Positions 1 through 7,680 of a stretch of 14,673 nt of DNA are shown piece after piece (the stretch's first letter is position 1; each line of letters opens with the position of its first letter). The position numbers and the translations under genes are program-made. The notes under the pieces are model-generated. The model ran no database searches, was not told where the DNA came from, and saw only the letters and a list, made by a program, of their open reading frames with translations. Source of the DNA: Sphaerosporella brunnea (lineage: Eukaryota; Ascomycota; Pezizomycetes; Pezizales; Pyronemataceae); the NCBI GenBank assembly GCA_008704415.1, contig VXIS01000584.1, forward strand, positions 1 to 14,673, written 5' to 3'.

Positions 1-293
1 GTCCATATCCACTGCGCATTAACGGATGGTGGTAGTGGTGACGGCGGGGGTCGCGCGTGGGGTGGTTCGGCAGATGGGGTGGAGAGCGATGTAGAAGGTT
101 CACGTTCAGACGGACGGTTGTTGTTGGTCACGTACTCTCCACGCGGGGTTGTTGGATTCCTGGACAATAACAAAAGTTGGTGGTATCCTGCTCTTTTCGC
201 GGGAGTTTATGGGTGGTATACTAGACATTTGCCCTTATTTATATATTTACAACCACCTCATTCTTTGTTATAGTCATGAAAGCATGCAGTTAA

Positions 294-575
294 TTAAAAC
301 TGCCATGGCGAGTGCCAAAAGAGACTGGACTTGCTTTTGTTTTTTATGTCTGTCCAGCCCTCCCGGCCTGTTGTTGCATCATTAAGGTCGTGTTCGCAAC
401 CGAAGGTTTCTGATCTTAGCTGCTGCAAACTCGAAATCAGTCCTCAAGCTTTCGAGCTTTGCGTGGAGAAGGCTCGACAATCGTCTCAAATGGGAGACCT
501 TGGACGCGATAGAACACAAAAGTGTGACTTCTTGCCGGTGTCCAGTTCATCCTCACGGTAGTATGATCGTGACAT
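294..575 (-). pseudogene. Frameshifted mirror copy of the SANT-like gene
   Basis: This is the left-arm counterpart of the ORF at 4254-4520, read on the minus strand from the ATG at 573-575 to the stop matching 294-296. Compared with the right copy it has an extra G just before the second ATG and an extra C within the Pro-Glu-Glu codons. It also has further small insertions downstream, such as near 319-325 and 343-347. The SANT-like reading is therefore broken within the first dozen codons and again later. All these changes are indels, so they may be sequencing or consensus error rather than true gene decay. Confidence 0.6.
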
Positions 576-813
576 TCAGTGCTGCCCCCTTACACCTTAT
601 ATATTTCTCATTGATTGGTGCCCGCCCCAACAGTACATGCACTAGTTTATACACACTCCAAAATTGCCCAGTCGGTTCCTTCGCGCTAAGTTCGCTCTCG
701 GCTCTCTGCTTCGGGGACATTATCAGCATCGTCGGCTATTTCCTGCCATGCCGCGGCCCAATCTATGTCCATTGGTTGAACTCATTGTCGGACGTTAGGC
801 GAGAGATCGTGGC

Positions 814-918
814 GATTCCGGTGAGTTCGAGAGTATGCGGTCGAGTTCGAGGGTATGGCGGTCGAGTTCGAGGGTATGGCGGTCGTAGTTCGAGGGTATG
901 GCGGTCGAGTTTGAGGGT
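814..918. repeat. 21-bp minisatellite, left-arm copy
   Basis: About five units of roughly 21 bases with the core GGTCGAGTTCGAGGGTATGGC. The first and last units are diverged, and the fourth has a one-base insertion. It mirrors 3915-4019. Confidence 0.85.
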
Positions 919-1030
919 GTCACTTATTCACGATCAACCTTGAGAGAAAACATGGGAATATAAATATTTACACAGACCTTTGATGTTGATGGTCATTGCC
1001 ACTCTATTGTTGGTAAACAGTTACCACTCT

Positions 1031-1073
1031 GGTCGTTGTAAACTTGCACAGCTTGCCCCTGGTCGTTGTAAAC
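1031..1073. repeat. Direct repeat GGTCGTTGTAAAC, two copies, left arm
   Basis: GGTCGTTGTAAAC begins at 1031 and again at 1061, a spacing of 30 bases. It is the mirror of 3763-3809. Confidence 0.6.
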
Positions 1074-1563
1074 CTATTTTCGGCGGTTGAAACATCAGCG
1101 ATTCGTGTAAACAATGAAAAATTTACAGATAGGACCGAATTATGGGGCCGAATAACCAAAAACGCAGGTCAATATTTTGTCCGAACACCGATAGGTAGAG
1201 TACTTACTAGGAGATAAACGCTTACCCCCTGGCCGGCTCGCGAGCATGGACTCTATACTAGGTATACCAAGAACGGGCTGGCTTTCGCTTACTCCCGTCC
1301 TATGGTTGAGCGGTTAACAGCACGTTTTCCGGCGTCATTCATCAGGCTTTTTTAGAAAACGGGTCAATTTTGGGGGGGTGACGCGGAGACATTGGCAGTG
1401 TGCTATTGAGCGCCGGCGATATCGATGAGAAAGCTGGTTGGCCGCTTAATGCTGCCTGCAACCACAGTTATATTTCCTCCGCCCCTGTATCTAGTATCAC
1501 TACTTCAACTCGGTGAGATAGATCAAACAGAAACCTTTTGCACATTATTGCTTGGTCGGTTCC

Positions 1564-1582
1564 TTTCTTTCTTTCTTTCTTT
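1564..1582. repeat. (TTTC)n microsatellite, left arm
   Basis: Nearly five TTTC units, mirrored by (AAAG)n at 3278-3297. Confidence 0.9.
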
Positions 1583-1829
1583 GGTTGATTGGGGATTTGG
1601 GCCAACAAGAACTCGCACCAGCAATAGGCCCGACGCTGGTTAGGACTCAGATGCTGTTGGCTGTCGCCGCCTCGGCTTTGGCATTTTCGCCCAGCAACTT
1701 GGTAGTCCAGTTCGTTTCACGCCCTCCTCTGGCTTGCCTATGCGCAGGTGGACTCGGCGATTTCTCGGGCGGCTAGCGGTGCAGTTCAAGGGCGACTTGC
1801 CACGATATGCCACTTATTAAGAAAGACAA

Positions 1830-1852
1830 ATATATATATATATATGTATATA
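1830..1852. repeat. (TA)n tract, left arm
   Basis: Alternating T and A with one G interruption, mirrored by 3021-3040. The two arms differ in tract length and interruption. Confidence 0.9.
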
Positions 1853-2400
1853 AAAGAGGGGTGGTTGGGGGGTAAATAAAATGGCCTTTCAACCTATTCT
1901 CGAACGCAATCGTTTGTGAGTAACCGCCGTCCCAATACAAGTTCTCAAATTCCGAGCATTTTTGTTTCCCCCCACCTCCCCGAAAAAAAAATATTGTGGC
2001 ACCTAAGAGAAAAGAGAATGTCACACCCATGGTGGATGTTCGGCGTCAAACTATAACCCTTGCCAGACCGCCACCCGAGAAAACCTTGGGGAAAAATGCT
2101 TTGTAGCCAAGTCACATGCAAACCTGTTCACTAGGCCACATCAAGAGAGACACAGGACCTCAAGCTGCGCAAACACCCACCCCCCCCCCACCCACGGAGG
2201 AGCGGTTGTCATGATAAACAGTCAACACCCGGCGTGATAGATGCGCCTTGGAAAACAATTTTTTTTTTTTCTATTGCCAATGCCTAACAAAAAAAATGAA
2301 AACGACGACAGGCAAGAGAAAGCAGAAGAAGAAGCATGAAGAAGTAACAAGCCTGATCGAGAGCGGAAACAGCTTATCGGGACCTACTGTGACGACCTGA

Positions 2401-2487
2401 AACTTCTGTTCACTCATCCAATCGATATCGGTTCTCGTGGCGGCCGACACCAGAACCGATATCGATTGGATGAAGTGAACAGACAGT
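2401..2487. other. Centre of the giant palindrome
   Basis: The axis falls inside CGGCCG at 2441-2446. The 10-mers on either side, beginning ATCGATATCG at 2421 and AACCGATATC at 2454, continue as complementary arms with only a few mismatches and one-base indels. There is essentially no spacer, because only a base or two next to CGGCCG fails to pair. Such a zero-loop palindrome would be expected to extrude or be unstable in vivo, or could be a read fold-back point. Confidence 0.85.
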
Positions 2488-3020
2488 TTCAGGTCGTCAC
2501 AGTGAGGTCCCCGAAAGCTAGTTTTCCGCTCTCGATCAGGGCTTGTACTTCTTCTGCTTCTTCTTCTGCTTCTTCTTCCTGTCCGTTTTCAATTTTTTTT
2601 GTTAGGCATGCAAAGAAAAAAAAAAAAATTGTTTCCCAAGCGCATCTACACGCGCGGGTGTGGACTGTTTATCATGACAACCAGCTCCTCCGGTGGGGGG
2701 GGGGGGGGTGGTTGTTGCGCACGTGAGCTGGTCTCCCTAGATGTGGCCAGTGGAAAAGGGTTTGCATGTGACTTGGCTACAAACGTTTTCCACCAAGGTT
2801 TTGGTGAGCGGCGGCCAAAGGTTATAGTTTGACGCCGAACATCCACCATGGGTGTGACATTTCTTTTTCTTGGTGCCACAATATTTTTTTTTCGGGGAGG
2901 GGGGGGAAACAAAAATGCTCGGAATTTGAGAACTTGTATTGGGACGGCGGTTACTCACAAACCGATGGTTCGAGAATGGTTGAAAGGCCATTTTATTTAC
3001 CCCCCACCACCCCTCTTTTA

Positions 3021-3040
3021 TACATATATATATATATATT
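3021..3040. repeat. (TA)n tract, right arm
   Basis: Alternating TA run with one CA step, mirror of 1830-1852. Confidence 0.9.
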
Positions 3041-3277
3041 TGTCTTTTCTTAATAAGTGGCATATCGTGGCAAGTCGCCTTGAACTGCACCGCTGCCGCC
3101 GAGAAATGCCGAGTCCACCTGCGCTAGGAGCCAGAGGAGCGTGAAACGAACTGGACTACCAAGTTGCTGGGGAAAATGCCAAAGCCGAGGCGGCGACAGC
3201 CAACAGCATCTGAGTCCTAACCAGCGTCGGGCTATTGCTGGTGCGAGTTCTTGTTGGCCCAAATCCCCAATCAACCA

Positions 3278-3297
3278 AAGAAAGAAAGAAAGAAAGG
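3278..3297. repeat. (AAAG)n microsatellite, right arm
   Basis: Five AAAG-type units, mirror of 1564-1582. Confidence 0.9.
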
Positions 3298-3762
3298 AAC
3301 CGACCAAGCAATAATGTGCAAAAGGTTTCTGTTTGATCTATCTCACCGAGTTGAAGTAGTGATATAGATACAGGGGGGGAAATATAACTGTGGTTGCAGG
3401 CAGCATTAAGCGGCAACCAGCTTTCTCATCGATATCGCCGGCGCTCAATAGCACACTGCCAATGTCTCCGCGTCACCCCCCAAAATTGACCCGGTTCTAA
3501 AAAAGCCGTGAATGACGCCGGAAAACGTGCTGTTAACCGTCAACCATGGACGGGAGTAAGCGAAAGCCAGCCCGTCTTGTATACCTAGATAGAGTCCATG
3601 CTCGCGAGCGGCCAGGGTAAGCGTTTATCTCCTTAGTAAGTACTCTACCTATCGGTGTTCGGACAAAATTGACCTCGTTTTTGGTTATTCGGCCCCATAA
3701 TTCGGTCCTATCTGTAAATTTTTCATTTTTACACGATCGTGATGTTCAACGCCGAAAATAGG

Positions 3763-3809
3763 TTTACAACGACCAGGGGCAAGCTGTGCAAGTTTACAAC
3801 GACCAGGGG
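3763..3809. repeat. 17-bp direct repeat, two copies 30 bases apart
   Basis: TTTACAACGACCAGGGG occurs at 3763-3779 and again at 3793-3809. It is present in both palindrome arms, so it predates the inverted duplication or fold-back. Its function is unknown. Confidence 0.85.
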
Positions 3810-3914
3810 TAACTGTTTACCAACAATAGAGTGGCAATGACCATCAACATCAAAGGTCTGTGTAAATATTTATATTCCCATGTTTTCTCTCAAGGTTGAT
3901 CGTGAATAAGTGAC

Positions 3915-4019
3915 ACCCTCAAACTCGACCGCCATACCCTCGAACTCGACCGCCATACCCTCGAACTCGACCGCCATACCCTCGAACTCGACCGCCATAC
4001 TCTCGAACTCCACCGGAAT
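3915..4019. repeat. 21-bp minisatellite, right-arm copy
   Basis: Five units of 21 bases (core CCCTCGAACTCGACCGCCAT). Three are nearly identical and the two outer units are diverged. As 21 is a multiple of three, it keeps open frames on both strands (Arg-Val-Trp-Arg-Ser-Ser on the minus strand). I read those frames as a consequence of the repeat and not as a gene. Confidence 0.95.
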
Positions 4020-4046
4020 CGCCACGATCTCTCGCTAACGTCCGAC

Positions 4047-4145
4047 AATGAGTTCAACCATGGACATAGATTGGGCCGCGGCATGGCAGGAAATAGCCGA
4101 CGATGCTGATAATGTCCCCGAAGCAGAGAGCCGAGAGCGAACTTA
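4047..4145 (+). CDS. Short ORF upstream of the SANT-like gene (weak)
   Basis: A 32-codon ORF (MSSTMDIDWAAAWQEIADDA...) ending in TAG. The part from the second ATG, at 4059, is also open in the left arm, where an extra base disrupts only the first four codons. It is acidic, with two tryptophans. It could be a tiny peptide, an upstream ORF, or the first exon of a gene continuing into 4254-4520, but I see no convincing splice donor inside it. No family is recognised and confidence is low. Confidence 0.2.
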
Positions 4146-4227
4146 GCGCCGAAGGAACCGACTGGGCAATTTTGGAGTGTGTATAAACTAGTGCATGTAC
4201 TGTTGGGGCGGGCACAATCAAGAGAAA

Positions 4228-4234
4228 TATATAA
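4228..4234 (+). promoter_or_regulatory. TATA-like box upstream of the SANT-like ORF
   Basis: TATATAA lies 19 bases before the ATG at 4254 and 43 before the ATG at 4278. Transcription normally starts some 25 or more bases downstream of a TATA box, so this spacing favours the second ATG as the used start if the box is real. The motif is also present in the left arm. Confidence 0.35.
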
Positions 4235-4253
4235 GGTGTGGGGGCAGCACTGA

Positions 4254-4520
4254 ATGTCACGATCATACTACCGTGAGATGAACTGGACACCGGAAGAAGT
4301 CACACTTTTGTTGTTCTATCGCGTCCAAGGTCTCCCATTTGAGACGATTGTCGAGCTTCTCCACGCAAAGCTCGAAAGCTTGAGGACGATTTCGAGTTTG
4401 CAGCACAAGATCAGAAACCTTCGGTGCGAACACGACCTTAATGATGCAACAACAGGCCGGGGGCTGGACAGACATAAAACAAAAGCAAGTCTCTTTTGGC
4501 ACTCGCCATGGCAGTTTTAA
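4254..4520 (+). CDS. Small SANT/Myb-like protein, hypothetical
   Basis: An 88-codon ORF. Residues 9-57 read MNWTPEEVTLLLFYRVQGLP, then FETIVELLHAK and RTISSLQHKIRNLR. That is the layout of a short SANT/Myb-like helical domain: an opening Trp with Pro-Glu-Glu, hydrophobic helices, and a basic last helix following RT. Many filamentous fungi carry small single-domain proteins of this style, some probably DNA-binding, but I cannot name a family or a target. The ATG at 4278, directly before NWTPEE, is an equally good start given the TATA-like box at 4228. The C-terminus after NLRCEHDLND has no recognisable domain and ends in a TAA beside a TTAATTAA motif. The mirror copy at 294-575 is frameshifted. 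Confidence 0.45.
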   Translation: MSRSYYREMNWTPEEVTLLLFYRVQGLPFETIVELLHAKLESLRTISSLQHKIRNLRCEHDLNDATTGRGLDRHKTKASLFWHSPWQF

Positions 4521-4999
4521 TTAACTGCATGCTTTCATGACTAACAAAGAATGAGGGTGGTGTAAATATATAAATAAGGGCAAATGTCTAGTATACCACC
4601 CAAAACCCCGCGAAAAGAGCAGGATACCACCAACTTTTGTTATTGTCCAGGAATCCACAACCCCGCGTGAGAGTACGTGACCAACAACAACCTCCGTCTG
4701 AACGTGAACCTTCTACATCGCTCTCCACCCCACTGCACGAAACCACCCCACGCGCGACCCCCCGCCGTCACTACCACCTCCGTTATGCGCAGTGGATATG
4801 GACGGTTTTCGAGATGCACTGGCGGAAAGAATGTGGCGAGACTTCAATCAATAGACCTCCAGCTTCATAGTTTGATTCCAAAAACACAAAAAACCGTGCC
4901 GCAACGCCAAATGCCTGGCTGGTAGCCTCAGGACAAAACAAAACCTCCCAAAAGAACCTCCGTCACGGGGGATTCGGCGTTCTTTTTGCGTCGGGCATC

Positions 5000-5160
5000 T
5001 CAGAACTGAGCACCTCTTGTTAGCATACCGGACAGTTCTTTAATGACTGTCTTGAGGCATACAATCTCGCGCTTCACGTTGATGTTGGTTGTGCACCCGG
5101 GCCGGTGGGGTCGTCACTTGTAGAAGAAGGACGAGTGGTTGGCACTGGTTGCGCGAGCGG
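5000..5160 (-). pseudogene. Frameshifted coding remnant with a coiled-coil-like C-terminus
   Basis: Reading the minus strand, one frame from about 5160 gives a low-complexity Pro/Ser/Thr stretch (ending GPGAQPTST) and stops. The frame one base away continues KREIVCLKTVIKELSGMLTR and ends at a TGA at 5000-5002. The hydrophobic spacing in IVCLKTVIKELSGML suggests a short amphipathic helix or coiled coil. Adding one base near 5083 would join the two pieces, so this looks like the C-terminal end of a gene with a single-base deletion or a sequencing error. No protein family is recognised. It lies between the palindrome and the transposon nest. A chance open frame is possible. Confidence 0.3.
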
Positions 5161-5273
5161 CTACGGTGACATCACAGCGAGATACTGACGGGGCTCATTT
5201 CGCCACACACCCTCATTTCATTCCTATGTAATGATATTTAGGCCAAATGACCATTATCTCCTAAATACCACGA

Positions 5274-5290
5274 ATCCAGACAGGCCCTTA
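5274..5290. repeat. Isolated transposon terminus, same family as 5350-5981
   Basis: ATCCAGACAGGCCCTTA resembles the right end of the nearby element (ATCCAAACAGGCCCTAA) with one substitution and an extra T. It is oriented as a right end. I find no matching left end between 4804 and 5270, so it is a remnant at most. Confidence 0.35.
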
Positions 5291-5349
5291 GGCACATAAT
5301 ATGCATTGGACTACTTCCCGTAGAGCTTTGGAAGCGTTCTAAAGCTTAA

Positions 5350-5981
5350 GGGCCTGTTTGGATAGGCCTCGGTATCGGTATCGTTCTAACATCGGTATCG
5401 GTAGCTAATTTTCGAAACACCGAGCTCGGTAGTTGCAACTCGAACTGCTACCGACACCGATGGGAGAACGTTTGGATGAACCCCCAAGTCATGGATGTGT
5501 ACCATCATAGTGACATCATACACAGCATTGCGCCCAACTCCTCCAAGAGCCTGATGCTCTGATGCTAAAATACCTGCCCTCAAACACAACCATTTTATTG
5601 TTGTGAGTTTTCACAAACTCAGACTCGGAGGTTGAGCTTCTGGTGGACTGGTTGTCGCGTTTCATGGTGGATAATTTTGACCGCTGGAGTTGGTGCAGGG
5701 GGTTCATCAAAATAATGGACGATAGGTGGCGGGGAATAATTTATGGTCACGCGAAAAAAATTGTGTGGCTACGCGAGATAGCGAGGGGTGGATGCTCATA
5801 CAGAGAGAAACTGACCTCTAGAGGTCAGTATAAATTTTCGCGTGCAGAGCCTCACGGTTCCGGTTCCGTTCTGATCTTTGAAGTTGGATACCGAGGTCAC
5901 CCAAACGGCATCTCGGTATTTCTGCTCTGAAGTTGGGAATACCGCCGTTTCGCTAAAGTACCGAGCTATCCAAACAGGCCC
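5350..5981. mobile_element. Nonautonomous PIF/Harbinger-like element (632 bp)
   Basis: The ends are GGGCCTGTTTGGATAG and its exact reverse complement, 16 bp each. After a two-base offset a CTCGGTA match follows just inside. The element is flanked by TAA at 5347-5349 and 5982-5984. A three-base TWA target duplication and a GGGCCTGTTTGG-type terminus are typical of PIF/Harbinger and Tourist-like elements. Inside the left end are repeats of ATCGGTATCGG-like sequence, and at 5810-5829 there is a perfect 20-bp palindrome. No transposase or Myb-like partner ORF is recognisable. The 95-codon frame at 5643-5930 shows no known motif, so movement would depend on a transposase encoded elsewhere. Confidence 0.75.
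5810..5829. repeat. Perfect 20-bp palindrome inside the Harbinger-like element
   Basis: ACTGACCTCTAGAGGTCAGT is fully self-complementary with no loop. It could be a protein-binding site or the scar of a smaller insertion. Confidence 0.85.
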
Positions 5982-6074
5982 TAAATCCCCATACAATCTC
6001 CTCAAAACTTAGACCATTTGTTAGGGGATTTAAGCTTTGGGACGCTTCCAAAGCTCTACGGGAAGTAGTCCAAT

Positions 6075-6418
6075 GATGGTCGGGGATCAATAAAGCTCCA
6101 AATAGCCCACCGATTATGGCCCTCCACATAATATCGATCTGCTCACATGCTAGCACTCGCGCTGGCGGTCTGTTTTTGCCTGTTTTTGGAATGTTGTGGC
6201 TTGGTGTCGGTTGCACCCGTTCCAACCTCACAACACTCCTCAACCCTCCCACAACCCCCTCAAACCTGTACACTCCACAGCCACCTTTGAAAGTTGTCAA
6301 TTTCGCTAGCTGTTATTCCTCGCTCTCATCGGTCTCGTGTGGTGAAGTACCCACGTGTATTCGTGCGACCGAAGCGAGTACAAACTGATTGACGATTTAG
6401 GACTGCTACAAGGCCAAT
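6075..6418. other. Intergenic region upstream of the 185-codon ORF
   Basis: No gene recognised. The plus strand is C-rich between about 6205 and 6290 (CCCTCCCACAACCCC and similar), which resembles a fungal promoter or leader. A CACGTG-like site (CCCACGTGTATT) lies near 6350. A TAG at 6398-6400 closes the frame of the downstream ORF. Confidence 0.4.
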
Positions 6419-6976
6419 ATGAACACGACTACGACTACCGAACGCAAGGTGGCGAACGTGTCTGTCTCAATGGCGCAAATTTGCCATGCGTTGATCGTGG
6501 AAGTTATGGCATTCCTGAACATCAAACTGGAACGCCACCTGCTTCCAGAGTTCCCGCGCCTTCTAGGTTACGGCGCGGTGGAATGCCTTCTGCAAGGCGA
6601 GCGTATCAATGCCTCCCGCCGACAAGTACAAATGCCACCGCAGCTTACCCAGGATGTGCTCGACCCTGTGTCTGTCGACTTCATCAAGCAGAATTCCAAG
6701 GACTTTCCAATTTACGATGCATTGATTCAAGTGTTGTCTGAAACTGGCATTACCGGATCGATCTGGACTCTCGCCTGCCGCCTTTACGACAAGAGAGACT
6801 TTGTCATTTACCCTCCCAGGTGCCAGCCGACGGAGTATAATGCCGTGGCTAAGGAGTATGCCCTGATTCGCCGCTTCGACTCCTCCACCACGGATGACTG
6901 TGTCGCGCTCGCTGCGAAGGTCGCACTATTCTTGCAGGATGAGGAGGAGGAGGATGATTCTAAGGAGACGAGTTAG
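6419..6976 (+). CDS. Hypothetical protein, 185 residues
   Basis: A single open frame from ATG to TAG. The in-frame TAG at 6398 leaves this ATG as the first possible start, unless an upstream exon exists. The predicted protein begins with a Thr run (MNTTTTTERK), has a largely hydrophobic, probably helical middle (MAQICHALIVEVMAF, RLLGYGAVECLLQ, YDALIQVLSETG), and ends in a strongly acidic tail (DEEEEDD). There is no signal peptide, transmembrane segment or motif that I recognise. Codon third positions are C-rich, in keeping with real coding sequence. It lies between two transposon remnants, so it could be a lineage-specific gene or part of a degraded element. No function is assigned. Confidence 0.55.
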   Translation: MNTTTTTERKVANVSVSMAQICHALIVEVMAFLNIKLERHLLPEFPRLLGYGAVECLLQGERINASRRQVQMPPQLTQDVLDPVSVDFIKQNSKDFPIYDALIQVLSETGITGSIWTLACRLYDKRDFVIYPPRCQPTEYNAVAKEYALIRRFDSSTTDDCVALAAKVALFLQDEEEEDDSKETS

Positions 6977-7680
6977 AATGTTCCGGCTGTGGTATTCTTC
7001 TGGTTACGATCGTGTTCTTTTTCTTTGTCTTCAGCACCTCAAACGGGAGGAATATGAAGTAGCGATCGTACGAGCTGTAAGGGGGAGATGCGGAGGCATA
7101 CCCACGGGATTTTCTTGATGTGACGCCGATAACTGTACAATGGCAACCGCTCATGTTACCAGAGGCTGCTGCTATTGGCGGCACCAGGACAAACGCGAGG
7201 GTGTTGATTCATCGAGCTCAGCCAGTCCCTCCCTCAAAGCGTGTGTATTGTACAGTGTCGGGGTTGATCGGATGCAGAAGCTGGGCGGGGTGACTAAGCA
7301 TGGGATAAGTACTCTGAAAATACCACCACCACCACCAAACCAATTAAGTTGCGACTTTTTGCTTCTACTTTGCCTACGATGGTATTGCCCCGCCAGCTAC
7401 CTAGGTGGGCCAAACCCATACCCGCTGCCTTCTCATTGGCGTTTGTCTCGTTGTTTGCTGACTATTTTTCTCGAGCAGAACCCCGACGAACTCGATACCC
7501 TCTGATTACTATTCCCACGATACCGATAGGATACGATGTGAACGATTGTTTTTTCCTTACCTCGATTGACTGGTACAAGAATCCTGGAGCTTGATCATTG
7601 CCAACCTTCAGATCTTCCGTCGTTTCTGAGCCCGTAATCCGTCGTGACGCCGTCTCTTTCTACCACTGGAAGGACCATAA
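6977..7680. other. No recognisable gene
   Basis: Several short open frames occur, such as 7140-7505 and 7349-7594, but none has a known motif or a convincing start. A (CAC)n-like tract (ACCACCACCACCACC) lies near 7322-7337. This stretch may include degraded upstream parts of the LINE whose 3' end follows, but I cannot show it. Confidence 0.4.

Larger units (their letters stand above)
1..2443. repeat. Left arm of a giant palindrome (inverted copy of 2444-4803)
   Basis: The bases from 1 inward are the reverse complement of those from 4803 inward, and the match is continuous to a centre between 2443 and 2444. Base 1 pairs with 4803, while the centre gives a coordinate sum of 4887, so this arm is 83 bases longer than the other. 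By eye most differences are one- to five-base insertions or deletions, many near short or homopolymer runs, with fewer clean substitutions. Because homology reaches position 1, the true outer limit is not visible. Apart from the broken SANT-like copy at 294-575 and short repeats, I see no gene in this arm. The open frames around 1425-1776 are short and have mirror-image counterparts. Confidence 0.95.
2444..4803. repeat. Right arm of the giant palindrome
   Basis: This is the reverse complement of 1-2443. It continues without a visible junction into unique sequence after 4803. It carries the intact copy of the SANT-like ORF (4254-4520), so it is probably the more accurate copy over most of its length. 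Near the centre both arms carry private length differences, for example a run of 14 G at 2695-2708 against a run of 10 C at the mirror position near 2180. Apart from the SANT-like ORF, the weak 32-codon ORF at 4047-4145, a TTC/TGC-rich stretch near 2548-2578 and the repeats listed separately, I see nothing gene-like between 2444 and 4046. Confidence 0.95.
5305..6074. mobile_element. 135-bp hairpin (MITE-like) element split by a transposon
   Basis: The left arm is 5305-5349 plus 5985-5990, the loop is 5991-6023 and the right arm is 6024-6074. With 5350-5981 and one TAA (5982-5984) removed, the two arms are 51 nt each and match at 49 positions. Both mismatches are C/T transitions. The six bases ATCCCC beyond the insertion point extend the match, so the arm is truly interrupted at that TAA. 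I see no clear target duplication outside 5305 and 6074, so the mobility of this outer hairpin is inferred only from its structure. Confidence 0.7.

Noticed and set aside
1425..1776. Overlapping ORFs of 72-74 codons (1425-1643 and 1552-1776), with mirror ORFs at 3050-3416
   Set aside because: They are short, cross a TTTC microsatellite, show no motif, and change frame between the two arms.
2646..3090. Minus- and plus-strand ORFs of 74-117 codons near the palindrome centre
   Set aside because: They run through poly-G/poly-C and TA tracts that differ in length between arms, so the frames are not reliable and no domain is visible.
3915..4019. CRISPR array
   Set aside because: The units are contiguous with no unique spacers, and the surroundings are eukaryotic. 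It is a minisatellite.
3890..4084. Minus-strand ORF with RVWRSS repeats
   Set aside because: The frame is open only because the 21-bp minisatellite is a multiple of three. There is no supporting start or homology.
1..4803. Foldback transposon with defined ends
   Set aside because: The left end is not in the window and no terminal motif or target duplication can be tested, so the palindrome is reported without that label.
5953..6300. Minus-strand ORF of 115 codons
   Set aside because: It spans the right end of the Harbinger-like element and the outer hairpin, so its frame is a composite of unrelated pieces.
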